Shown here piece after piece: positions 8,641 through 19,106 of a stretch of DNA of 19,975 nt (position 1 is the stretch's first letter; each line of letters opens with the position of its first letter). Source of the stretch: Saccoglossus kowalevskii (lineage: Eukaryota > Hemichordata > Enteropneusta > Harrimaniidae); NCBI RefSeq assembly GCF_000003605.2, contig NW_003124901.1, positions 114,950 to 134,924 of the forward strand, given 5' to 3'. The notes under the pieces are model-generated. The model was not told where the DNA came from, did not search any database, and saw only the letters and a program-made list of their open reading frames with translations. Position numbers and translations under genes: made by a program.

Positions 8641-9942
8641 GCCGCCAGAGGTTGCACATTTAAATGATACTATTTTGACGTCCATATTGGATTTATGCAA
8701 ATGAGATTGTTATTCAATCAAATGTTTCACAATCAAATACATTCACACACACCAAACTGTATCGCAGCAACTTGAATATCTAACAAATGTCATCTAGAAT
8801 TAAAGATATGTCCTAATAGTTATATTTTCTATGTTGTAAAAATGCATCCAACGGCCATTTTGAATATATGCAAATTAGGTATATTTCGGAAGGCTAGATT
8901 TTCTAGACTTTTAGTATGTCAATCTAGACACTTCTCCGGAATGTATTGTGAATAAATTATTTCTGTTGCAATTTGTGATAGGTCAAACCATAAATTGACT
9001 GGACTAATTGCGCAAATACAGCCAACAGCATAACAACACCACAAGCTTTGTGATGAAATGTTGATGGGACATATAAGGAGCGTTAATAAATACCAGCATG
9101 TGTTACATTTCGGTTATTTTGTTGTCGTTTTATCCTCTGCTTCGTGTATGTAAAGTACCAGAATGTATGACATCTCAAGCTCAGACGTGGGTGTAATTTT
9201 ATATTGATGATAAATTATATTTACAGCGCCATCTACCGACTTTACAATAGAGTCTCTATCTGTTAAACGTGTGACATATTCGATACAGAGCTAGTCTTTG
9301 ATTTGTTTTCAAATCAAAGAAATAATATAAAAATAATATAAAAATAATAATTTTGAAATAAAACAGATTGATATTTTATTCGTAAAACCTTTCAATATAA
9401 CTGCATAACCTGAACCTGAACAAGCTTAGCAAATAATGAATTGATCTGAGTGATTTTTGTAACAATGGGGAAGGATGTAAAATAAATTTTAAAAAATGTT
9501 GTTACGTTATGTTTAAATGCATTCAACGTATAACATAAATATGAATTTACTCCACATAGGGATGCCCTGCTTATTCAAACACCTGTTAAAACATATTTCC
9601 ATGCATATTTTAATGATGGTATTAATTTTCAAAATTAAAGCAATCCACCTTAAGTGGTTTGTGGTTAACCAGTACATGTCTACCTGCCGTTCACTCTGAC
9701 AACGGACGATAGCGTCCGTACACGTTGTCGTCTCAGTCAAATGGTAATAATAATTAGACCACTCTGTGTCCAATTCACTGTAACTATGGTAAAGTAAGAA
9801 GAAATAATTAAGTTGATGGTTTGCGTCAGAGCAAGAGATTGAACTACGTCATGCTAATGTGTGGTCATACGAGGCGGGATATACAGTGAAGTTTCAGAAA
9901 TGCCTTTGACGAAGGTTATTTATTTCCATGAATAATTTGCAA
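8641..9942. other. A+T-rich intergenic DNA with small repeats, no gene seen
   Basis: No convincing coding frame was found; the overlapping frames at 9513-9773 on both strands look like chance. Two similar ~29 bp segments, both containing CCAT-TTG and ATGCAAAT, lie at 8677-8705 and 8850-8878. A perfect hairpin with 11-bp arms lies at 9295-9320. The 9097-9144 segment resembles 3006-3050, and AACTGCATAAC-TGAACAAG near 9398 echoes 3730-3752. Confidence 0.5.
9295..9320. repeat. Perfect hairpin, 11-bp arms, TTTT loop
   Basis: TCTTTGATTTG at 9295-9305, a TTTT loop and CAAATCAAAGA at 9310-9320 are exact reverse complements. An A+T-rich AATAATATAAAA tract follows it. Its function is unknown. It may be the end of a decayed inverted-repeat element, or chance in A/T-rich DNA. 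Confidence 0.6.
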
Positions 9943-10020
9943 TACTGTAAATGGAGTAATTATTCGCTTGGTTTTAATTTCACTATAATTTTCGCTGATA
10001 AGTAAAATTCGCCAAATTAG
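9943..10020. mobile_element. Decayed TACTGTAAAT / TTTTCGC-type dispersed repeat
   Basis: The segment starts TACTGTAAATGGAGTAATTA, followed by TTCGC, GGTTTTAATTTCACTA, ATTTTCGC and AAAATTCGCC. It resembles the widespread short repeat in marine invertebrate genomes that begins TACTGTAAAT and carries repeated TTTTCGCG motifs. That resemblance is from memory of the pattern, not a database match. The right inverted end is not clear, so limits are approximate. Confidence 0.35.
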
Positions 10021-12945
10021 ATCCACGTGTACATGTAAAATAATAATAGAACTCATTGTTTCAATGTCAAATCAGTGCATTATGCTCAAAATGCCAAAAA
10101 TAGTGAAATTTAAAGCCCGTGAAAATAAATGGTTTTTATAATATGTTATAAATACGCCAACCATAGCAGGAAATAACCACCTCCTGGAAGGCCTAGTGCT
10201 CCATAAAACAAAATTTAAATATCCAAGCTCCATATGCTGACATTTAAACACCAGAGTCGTCACGCAGCGCGCGTGAAGTGTTTTACACGCGTTGTATACG
10301 TCGCGTGGGACACGACGCGGCGCGACGCCTCGTTGCGCTTAAATATATACCTATAATTTAACAAATAGCGCTGGTTTTAATACTGTATTTCCCTGAAATT
10401 CCTATTTTTTCTTGTTTATCTAAAGTAGATACTAACAAACATTGTATTAACGGTAATTTCATAGTTTTGTCATGGTGGATGTCAAGATATACAGTCTAGG
10501 GTGGAAATGAGATGGTGTCCTACATTTGCTCACAGGGTGGTTCAACAAACTCAATAGCATTGACACTCATTGCACGAACTGTATTTGAATGCCCATTTAC
10601 ACGTGGGTTAAAAATGCATATGCATACGGCGTGGGAGTGTCGTGGCCGAAAAGTCCGGGCCGGAAATACTCAGCAAAAGCTCCGTAGCCGAAACTTTCTT
10701 TCCATTCGTGGAGCAGATTCATTCCTACTTCTGTCCATTGGGGTCACACCACTGTATGTACCTTAGTAATAATTAGTAACTTGTGTGAACTTGTTACTAT
10801 GTAATTACAGCAACTAACCTGTTGCATTACGATTCAAGCCCCTTAGTTTGGTGTTAAAGATCAAGACTAGACTCTAAGACCACGCAACAGGCGATGATGA
10901 TTGTCTTAAGCCCCCTGTGAATTAACTGGATGCGTGAGACTGTGAAGCCACCTACTAAAGGTCGGTGATGGCCTTGGTGTAGTCATCGTGAGCTCCATGG
11001 TGTAGTTTAAGCGTTCATGTGATAAAAACGCCAATTTCCATAAACAGTTTTGGAGTGAATAAGGGTTGGGTAGGGTAGTGGTATGTATATTGCAAGAGGC
11101 TTAATTTCTGCATGGTTTGTGATTTGAAATGATAAATATTTACCAGTGCAATATTCAAAATGATCATGATGACTTATACCATGCTTATACCAAACTCCAC
11201 ACCCTTCAAGTTTATGTACGCACCAAGGCCCACCGATATGCGGCGGCTCTATGTGCGACCCCTCTAACGTGGAATTGGAAACATAAAATAACATGAACTT
11301 CCCCCACAGCATGTATATTTCAATTCAATTGCATATGTAATGAGGCACTAATGCAACCATGAGGCAGCGAGCTATTATTTATAATTGAATACCGACCGAC
11401 ATATGAGCTTTGAAGTGACGCCATCACAACAAATGAATATTAATTCATGTTTTATTGTTTACGTTCGTTTATTGATATTATTACCATATTTGATTGTATC
11501 AAAACACGCCAGGGTATTATGGTTCTAATATTTGTGAAATAGGTCAGTGGATTGGGTGGGTGAATGTTAATTAGTAATGCTGCTTATGTTGGTGACGTAA
11601 TCCCCAGAATGTATTTTGAAAGAATGGTGTTACGTGAACGACTGACTGCACCAAAAGATCTAACGAGGTAGGATATTCTCTTGATGAGAAGTGATTCATA
11701 ACAACGTCTTTGTTTAAGTACGATGTCAGTATATACATATACAACATTGCAAAAAAATACAAGTTTTGAATCTGTAAAAGATAAATCAAGAATACGCGTA
11801 CGTCCTCTAATCTGTCAAATCCGTTGCGAACTAAGCTTGAATAAAACTATTACCGAGAAGAAAAAACATCCGGTCGGTTGTAGTGATCAATCACTCGAAC
11901 GAAATAATGTTTTGAACATATTGAGGTTACGTAATTTGTTACATCATTATATCAATCTTGTTTGGTAACAAAATATAAACATAGGAAAATACCAAGAGTA
12001 TAGGAAGTGCATGCACTGCAAATAACACTGTAACCACAGCTGGCAGCCAGTGCGGCGAGTTCCTCCACGTATTCCTAGCGCATAACAAGCGACAGCCTAA
12101 GTCGAGACATTGTTGAAATCATATTGAACAATTTTATTAATTGAGCTTGGTGTACGCATAACTTTAATGTCGGATATTTTTCATTTCTCATAGAACAGAA
12201 TAAATTTGAAAGGTCAAAATTAAGTAGCTTAAATAGAAAATTAAATAATTTAAAATAGTCGGTAAATAACAACTTGTATTTTATTACGTATTTATGTAAG
12301 ATATAGTCATGAGTAATTCTCCCTGCTGTTCCCCTGGGTACATGTGCATATATGTCCCTTCCGAATGAAATTTAAATGTTGTTAATATCAAGATTTATTT
12401 TCGGGTTACTCTATTTAATATTGGGGCATTCAGCGACAGCGCTGCCACTTTTGAAGCACTGAAGCTCGATTGGTAATCACAGTTCGACTGCGTGGCTATT
12501 GACGCACACCGCAAGACACAGGTCGAATTATTCAGACACATGACAGCAACAATATGGATTCATTCATTTTAAATTGACTCGCACGAGCGTGTTGCGTTTT
12601 TACGTCAAATCATGATATTCACGTACGAGTAAAGGTAAATTATACCCGTTGATGGCATTAAATTAATTTAATATCTATATACACACTTACATAGAGTAAA
12701 CTTGAACGACTCCAATTTCTCTGACGTTTTGATTGCAACATAGAGTGTGTGTGACGATAAACGATATCAATATTAGTCGACGGAGAATATTTCTTCAACC
12801 CTTTGAATCAGGGTTTATTTTGCCTGAAGCTTGTGATGCCAAACATACACTAGTTTGAATGTTGGTCTTGCGTCTTAATACCACAAGGCGTTCGATGAGG
12901 ACAACCATCACAATTGGAGTCCGCATGCATAGGCAATGCAAAGAA
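10021..12945. other. A+T-rich intergenic DNA, no convincing gene
   Basis: The longest frame is 101 codons on the minus strand (11312-11007), with no recognised motif and no splice or promoter context. Frames at 10512-10766 and 11723-11968 (plus) are similarly uninformative. A CpG-dense patch lies at 10260-10338. A small hairpin (TAGTAAC at 10774-10780 with GTTACTA at 10793-10799) is present. No RNA gene is apparent. Confidence 0.45.
10281..10338. repeat. CpG-rich dispersed repeat, copy 1
   Basis: This copy shares ACACGCG-TGTATACGTC, then a GACGCGGCGCG-CG block and a final G-TGCGC / GGCGCA-like end, with 15401-15457 in the same orientation. An upstream CGCGTG can pair with the internal CACGCG, making a 6-bp stem. 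The patch has CpG density far above its surroundings. Confidence 0.55.
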
Positions 12946-13114
12946 TTTAAAGCAGGGGAGTCGTCACCTGCGTATGCGTCAGATGGCAATTGCGTGTCAT
13001 TGTTTACAAACACGCGTCTACCCATGATCCTTTTGCGTTTTTAGCGTGTGTTGATATCGTTGGTTGAGACTCAATTCTCGCGCATGCGCATGTGACGACC
13101 CCCAACGCTTTAAA
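12946..13114 (+). mobile_element. MITE-like element bounded by TTTAAA, copy 2 (169 bp, complete terminal repeats)
   Basis: The left end TTTAAAGC, then GGGGAGTCGTCACCTGCG, is the approximate reverse complement of the right end, which carries CGCATGTGACGACCCCC then GCTTTAAA. The arms are about 35 bp with a few mismatches. Both ends contain TTAA, compatible with a TTAA target duplication as in piggyBac-type elements, though the inner termini do not start with the usual C run. The interior matches copy 1 (3316-3450) in inverted orientation over about 120 bp. A minus-strand frame reading MGRRVFVNNDTQL inside it is matched by MGRSLFVNNDTL in copy 1. That follows from the DNA repeat and is not evidence of a gene. 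Confidence 0.65.
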
Positions 13115-14076
13115 AACAAACGAAAACTTGAAATGTTTACTGGTTTGATTAAACTAGTCCACTATATTTGCAAGAAGCACTTATATCTAATATACGTACT
13201 TGCCACTATACAAAACACTGTCTACAACCACTGACTTATACGTAAGCCATCTATTGGATCTATACAATGCATTTACGATCACATATTTCCATCACAAATT
13301 GCTTTGCAACGCATTGAGTGGAACACGATTTCAAGTCAGTTGTTGTAGGTTCGAGTAGTATAGTCACATTGGCATGTTTTGGCGCCATTCGATAAACCCT
13401 CCCGCTTTAAAAGATAGCAAAGTTATGTTGTGTTGCGTTATGTTCAGCCAGTGGATCTAGCATTGAGACTGCCCCAGTGACACAGTTGTGTTTCGTTGAC
13501 TCTTGCTAGCTGTGTATTAGTAACCTTTAGAAAATGGGGGCAGGTTATCATACTTTATTGTATCTTATTTTATCCTCGGTGTCGGAAATAGCGTCTCCAT
13601 GCTGTACCCTACGGTCAATACTCTCGTGGCGTGAACGTCTGTCACGGATAGCCAGACAATTACCAAATAAGATTAGATTCTTTTCACAAATATGTATTTC
13701 CTGAAATCCAAAACGAATTAGTACGTATTGTCACTGATATTTTACAGATAACATTATTTTTAAATGTTCGCATATCCGCGAAATTGGATATACAAAGTGA
13801 CAATATACATATAAAAAATAGATTTCACAGCTTTTATTTTGTTTCAAATGAATTAGATAAATTTTGAATAAATCTGTGCATGGTACTAGGGTACATGCCT
13901 GTTTATTAAGAACGCAGTAAAGAATATCGAATTCATCTGGGATCGCTGTTTTGTGTATTTAGTCGCATGTGAACAGTAGGTCGACGATCGAAGCAGATGT
14001 ACGCACCAAAACATGGTACGTGTGTGTTAACATCACGGGCAAATAATTGCATTCCTTCAGCAAATACCCGATTTAA
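13115..14076. other. Intergenic DNA, no gene seen
   Basis: No open frame of note, splice-flanked exon or clear repeat was identified. Composition is moderately A+T-rich throughout. Confidence 0.5.
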
Positions 14077-14118
14077 TAGCTCTGTCAGTAGAGTGACGAT
14101 CCCTTGTTCGAATCATGG
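14077..14118 (+). pseudogene. tRNA-like fragment (A and B box) lacking the anticodon arm; possible SINE head
   Basis: TAGCTCTGTCAGTAGAGTG at 14077-14095 has the form of a tRNA positions 8-26 segment, with a GCTC/GAGT D stem and an internal promoter A box. CCTTG TTCGAAT CATGG (about 14102-14118) forms a T arm with one stem mismatch and a B-box core GTTCGAATC. Only about 29 bases separate the two boxes, so the anticodon arm is missing, and the flanking bases do not form an acceptor stem. It cannot be a working tRNA. A tRNA-derived SINE remnant is the simplest reading. Confidence 0.35.
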
Positions 14119-15400
14119 GGTATTCGTGCACTTGTGAGTAGGAGAGGATCATCTTGAACATATGGAAACTGTCTGTTTAATAAACCTAAACAAGAGTAGT
14201 TTTAACGCTTAGAATAATCGAGACAAGGCAAATTAGTGGTACTTTTTTAGTAAACATTTTCTTTTAAATATCCTTTCAAAAGCGAGACGTACTTTTGTGG
14301 TAGGATATTAGGACATGTTAAATCCACAAATCAAAATTTTACTCAATTTCCAGTTTCCGCTAATATTATACCGTTTATTAGCCGGCAATTATCGGCCTGA
14401 GAATGGAGTCGTCTTATTGTGAGTACTTTACAAAGCCAACTGTCAATCATACGACACGGAGGAAATGCAGCCTGTAATATCTGTGTTAGCGTAAGGAAAT
14501 AAAAACTTATAGAATTTATTATAACGCCATACATATTTCACTATATGTTTCTTTTTCTTTTCAAAGGTGACATTTTGCAATTCAGGGAAGCGAGTGTTTT
14601 TATGTGCAATAGCCGCAGTCAAACACACATCGGACAACAGCAAATTATACATCCATATTCAAATGATTGATTTCCTATAGCTTGAATCAAATAGTACTTG
14701 CTGATTGCTTGGTGAGTCGATCACATGTTGCCAAGACCGCTGATACAACGGAAGACAGGAAATGGCGTGACCGTGTCTTGCATGTGTTCAGTGTAGGAAC
14801 GCTTGTCGTGTACGCGCACCAATAATGCTGCCTTATTTGTTCAACTGAGGTCAACTACTCCGCACAGTCGTAATTCCTATGAAACGCCTTCAATTTGAAA
14901 GTACTGCTATCGAAATAATACAAACCAGGCTAGACATGCTGGCTAATAAAACCACAAAATTACAGAAGAGCTAGTACGCGGAGAAACAAAAAATCAACAC
15001 AAACACGCGTTCCCAGATTCGAGGCGTCCATACGACATGCTGTTTAAAAGTACTGGTAGAGAACATTCAAGTTGACAAAGTAGACTTTCGTAAATAGCTA
15101 AGCAGTTATCCAATGGCAGCAGCTATATATGGCGTATATTGAAGTATGGATTTGCATACAATTTAAAAATACTAGCCCGGTTATTTACACAGACAAGAAC
15201 ACTTGTATCCGTCAATGGAGGAAATAACAAGAACATTAATCTTATATGACAGGTAGCTCCGATATTATTTATTTTATATTTTTATTTTTTGAATAAAGTA
15301 CAGGCACGGGCTCAGGATATTGAATGGCCCGGATGTGTTTGCATTTGTGTTTTGCAAAGTAAAGTTTTAAAATCCTAGATATTAAAGCCGAATACAATGT
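14119..15400. other. A+T-rich intergenic DNA, no gene seen
   Basis: Overlapping minus-strand frames of 63 and 69 codons (14343-14652) are A+T-biased and uninformative. No splice-flanked exon, RNA gene or clear repeat was found. Confidence 0.5.
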
Positions 15401-15457
15401 ATTTCACACGCGCTGTATACGTCACAGGAGACGCGGCGCGGCGATGGTGGCGCAACA
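15401..15457. repeat. CpG-rich dispersed repeat, copy 2
   Basis: The diverged direct copy of 10281-10338 starts ATTTCACACGCGCTGTATAC and continues with GACGCGGCGCGGCG. Sequence on both sides is not obviously shared with copy 1, so the conserved part is about 57 bp. Confidence 0.55.
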
Positions 15458-15636
15458 AACTCGCAGTACGTTTTGCCGCAAACCAAATTTCATATAAGTG
15501 GGATAATTGGTTTTAGGGCTGTGTCATCACTCTCTTAGCTTAACGGGTATTATGATAAATTAAAAAAAAATAGAAGAAAGGGGACGATAAATATTATATA
15601 CAGAAAATTGAAGTTGATAATTGTGTTTTTTTCTTC

Positions 15637-15721
15637 AATATAACCAGATGTTTCGGACAAAATCCCCATTATATGTGTAAAATCTGATTGTTTCGAAAAG
15701 CCCGAAACGCCAGGTTATATT
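15637..15721. mobile_element. 85-bp hairpin-like element with about 20-bp inverted ends
   Basis: The left end AATATAACC-AG-ATGTTTCGG (15637-15656) is matched by the reverse complement of the right end, which reads AATATAACC-TG-GCGTTTCGG, then GC. Similarity stops right outside AATATAACC on both sides, so these look like true termini. The middle has no coding capacity. It is either a tiny MITE or the relic of one after internal deletion. Confidence 0.5.
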
Positions 15722-18700
15722 TAATGATTACTAGGAACTAAGATTAACTACTACCATTTTTTATGTTCACGATAATCTGCCTGTCGAACAATTATTGATT
15801 AATAAATCCATCAATTGTGGGTGAAATTCGATATATGGTGGATTAGGTACACGATTTAATATTAGCATAATCTCAGTGAAAATGAGAGCGATTATATTTG
15901 ATCGCAAATATGCTACAGCATGCTATAGCTACGGCAAGTAAAATGAAGACACCCTTGTTATTAGGCTGCCGGGGAAATAACTTTGCAATTAATTTTCGCT
16001 TGGAACATCATTGAAAAACACGTATTATTTCGACAAACTGGTGTGGTAAAGCATTATCAGGAGACGAGAAACAAAAAGTAAAGGTTGCCGAGCCATTCGA
16101 GTATTGGCAATTATGAGCGCACCCACGCCTTATATCAGAAACTCATTACGCACAATTACAAGAAAAACTGACATATAAGATTTCTAATTCCAATTGGGAA
16201 TTTTGAAGTGATCTTCAAGTCATTAATATGCACGGTCAAGGACTTATTGAAAAAAAGTACTCATTCAAAAGTAGTTTCCTATATTTTACTGTTAAAACAG
16301 TTGAAATATTAAAGCATACTCGTAAAACCGTGATCGTTTCAAGGTTTTTAATATTCATGACGCCGCTGAATGCAACATTCGGTGTTTATGTTGGCAACCT
16401 GTCGTATAGGGCGCCAACTTTTGTAAGTTTATGTAATGACGAAAATGACTTCATCTGTTAACCAAAACGCGAACGTCTGATAAAAAATGTCCTTACTAAT
16501 TAGTAGTAGCTGGCGATTTACTGTTACAAAATTGCCTATAAGTTGTTTTATTAACATGAGTGTTTTGATTTAATCACGAACAAAAACATAAACAACAACA
16601 ACAACAGGAGCAGACAACAACGCCGTAAATCTGCATTAACACACAAGCAAGCTTAATGTTAATAAGTGCGTGTTTGCTATGGGTCTCACTCGACGTATAC
16701 AATGTGTGTGAAATATACGACGCTTTATAATTCATCTGACATGCGCACCGTGATATTCTCGTGTATAATTCGAATATTAACAGTTACTTTGTTAGGAAGT
16801 TGAGTCTTACAGCGTATTTTCATACAGAAATAACAAGCTATAATTTTCAGCCATTTTGAATAGAGTACAGATCGATCCAAATTTACATAATATGAAGATA
16901 ACACGAAGAAAAATTGATATTCGATAAACTGACAACTCATACTTTATCCAACTGCCCTCTTATAGACACGACACGATGTTTAATACAATGCGATATGTAT
17001 ATCATACTCAATATAACCACGCTGTTTTACAAGATTCAGAAAATATTGATCGGAATTGAGGCGCGCAGAATATAGACATGAATTAGATGCTTGTAACTGC
17101 ACCTGGCCAATGTCAACAACATCCACGTGTTTGTTTTTTGCTACACCGTATTCTTGCATCACGCACCTGTACGTGTGTGTGCGCTCGCATCCACCAACGG
17201 GGTCAACAGGTTCAGCTCATCGAACCAGCAGTGTTCTTTCGGGGGGGGGACTTCGTACCATCATAGAAAAAAAAACTGGGTCAGAGAATGTTTTCCCTTT
17301 ACGGGTATCAAAATTATGTAAAAAAAATTACCAAAAAAGATACGAATTACTGTGAACAGATTTCAGATGGGTCCTGCCTGTATTTTATACTGATGGCATG
17401 TAATAGCAGTGATCAGATATTTAAAGTTACTTTTTTTTTCGAAATTCGTAACCTGAATCTATAGGTGGTATGATATCATAGATGTCGAGTTATGTGTATA
17501 TCATTACAATGTTCCACGTTCACAATGAAGTCTCGCTTATTTCATACGGTAGATCTCACGTAGATTCCGTCTTGCAACAGTACTTTATTCAACTTTTCGA
17601 GATATCAAAACAAACTCGATTACTATTTTCGACTGTCTGTGTTGTCAAATAGATATGTTTCCCGTAATTTGACGATTACGCACGTGTTCAGATTTCATGT
17701 ACCCACGATTTTGTTTAAAAGGGAGTCAGCGGTGAAATGAAATAGAGGGTCGATGAAACAAGATCGGAAGATATAGTAATAATCATACCAAAGTACGCAA
17801 ACACTATGCATCGGAACACAGGTACGAGTTAAAAAAAAATTGTTTGTGCAGCAAATGTGCTAATAACTTTTTAACAGATTAAGCCCCTCCTTTTTTTCAA
17901 TAATCCACGAGGCATGAATCACGTGACATTCAAATTATCGCTTGTCATTCTAACACTGTAAACTAATAAAGAGCTAGACAATAGCTTTGTAAGTGCATTA
18001 GGCGGTTTTTAGAACAAATACGAACATCCATAATGCCAGTTTTCCGGCACTTAGTGTCTTATAGAAGGGATGAAGTGTCGAAATCAAGATACTGATACGC
18101 TCTATAGTTGACGTTTGTATCCATGCGTAATATCCTCTTCTTGTAACCGTTCGCCCACCCACGCTGGCTGAACCGACTGTCGGGACAAGGATAAGTTTAC
18201 ATCATCGAGTATAGATAGCTACATTCGTTCTGAGTAACACAGTGTCAGTGTTTTCACCCAGTTGCTGGTAAGAGTTGGATTCACCATCATACCTACCAGG
18301 GACCATTTTCAGTCGATACTGTGTTGAAGTGAGTTGCACTTTTTATATTTCGAGTCGATATTTCAATGAATGTTACTATATATGTATAGAATAATAATTT
18401 CATATCCAACAATTCGATTTGTACTGATGTTAACGTTCTTTGTGTATTTATCTGTTTATTGTGATTGTTATAAAATATTCTAATCGTAAGGATTGTGTAA
18501 TATCGCCGAAAAAAAATGACACTCGTAATGACAAACAGCATAGCTGGGTGATATTCTTGACAAATACGTATGTGATTAAGTAGCATGTACAACCTGCCAT
18601 ACAAATCCCCGGAAATCTCCCCTAGTCTAGACTTTTACGACCAATGTGTATGTCCAGAATCTTCAAGTTGTAGCTCTCATTGACTTGTATACGATCACGT
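15722..18700. other. A+T-rich intergenic DNA, no convincing gene
   Basis: Small frames at 16228-16461 (+), 16940-16725 (-), 17056-17355 (+) and 18604-18293 (-) have A/T-driven composition, no recognisable motif and no splice context. An AAC microsatellite of about five repeats lies at 16591-16606. A G run (17240-17248) and A runs occur near 17265 and 17320. Confidence 0.45.
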
Positions 18701-18727
18701 TGTACGCTAGAAGTGACCGTGTTTACA

Positions 18728-18990
18728 CTAGAATTAGTAGAATAAACCGTAACGCACGTTAGTATAGACCGTAATGTACACTAGAATCAATAGAATAAAC
18801 CGTAACGCACGCCAGTATAGACCGTAATGTACACTAGAATCAGTAGAATAAACCGTAACGCACGCCAGTATAGACCGTAATGTACACTAGAATCAGTAGA
18901 ATAAACCGCAACGCACGCTAGAATAGACCGTAATGTACACTAGAATCAATAGAATAAACCGTAACGCACACTAGTATAGACCGTAATGGA
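18728..18990. repeat. Five copies of a 53-bp composite unit (31 + 22 bp)
   Basis: Units begin CTAGAAT at 18728, 18781, 18834, 18887 and 18940, exactly 53 bp apart; the last is about 51 bp. Each consists of a 31-bp segment containing AGAATAAACCGTAACGCAC and a 22-bp segment with AGTATAGACCGTAATGTACA. The 22-bp part matches the monomer of the right-hand array. Copies differ by only a few substitutions. Confidence 0.9.
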
Positions 18991-19106
18991 CTATCGTGTA
19001 TGCTAGAACATACCGTATTGTAAACTAGAACTGACCGTGATGTACGCTAGAACGCAGTCCTTCAACAGTGTTATTGAACTGTGGCTAGAGCAGACCGTAT
19101 TGTCCG

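Noticed and set aside
11007-11312. 101-codon minus-strand ORF
   Set aside because: No motif, signal peptide or splice context, and its length is within chance for 20 kb of A+T-rich DNA.
12795-13025. Minus-strand 76-codon ORF sharing MGR-FVNNDT with a frame near 3402
   Set aside because: The shared residues come from the shared DNA repeat (the TTAA-bounded element), and both frames end arbitrarily.
13350-13366. GGTTCGAGT, B-box-like tRNA signal
   Set aside because: No matching A box or foldable tRNA upstream.
17056-17355. 99-codon + strand ORF with overlapping 64-codon frame
   Set aside because: Both overlap low-complexity G and A runs and show no recognisable features.
18293-18604. 103-codon minus-strand ORF
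   Set aside because: Ile/Tyr/Asn/Phe-rich translation typical of A+T-rich noncoding DNA; no domain or context.
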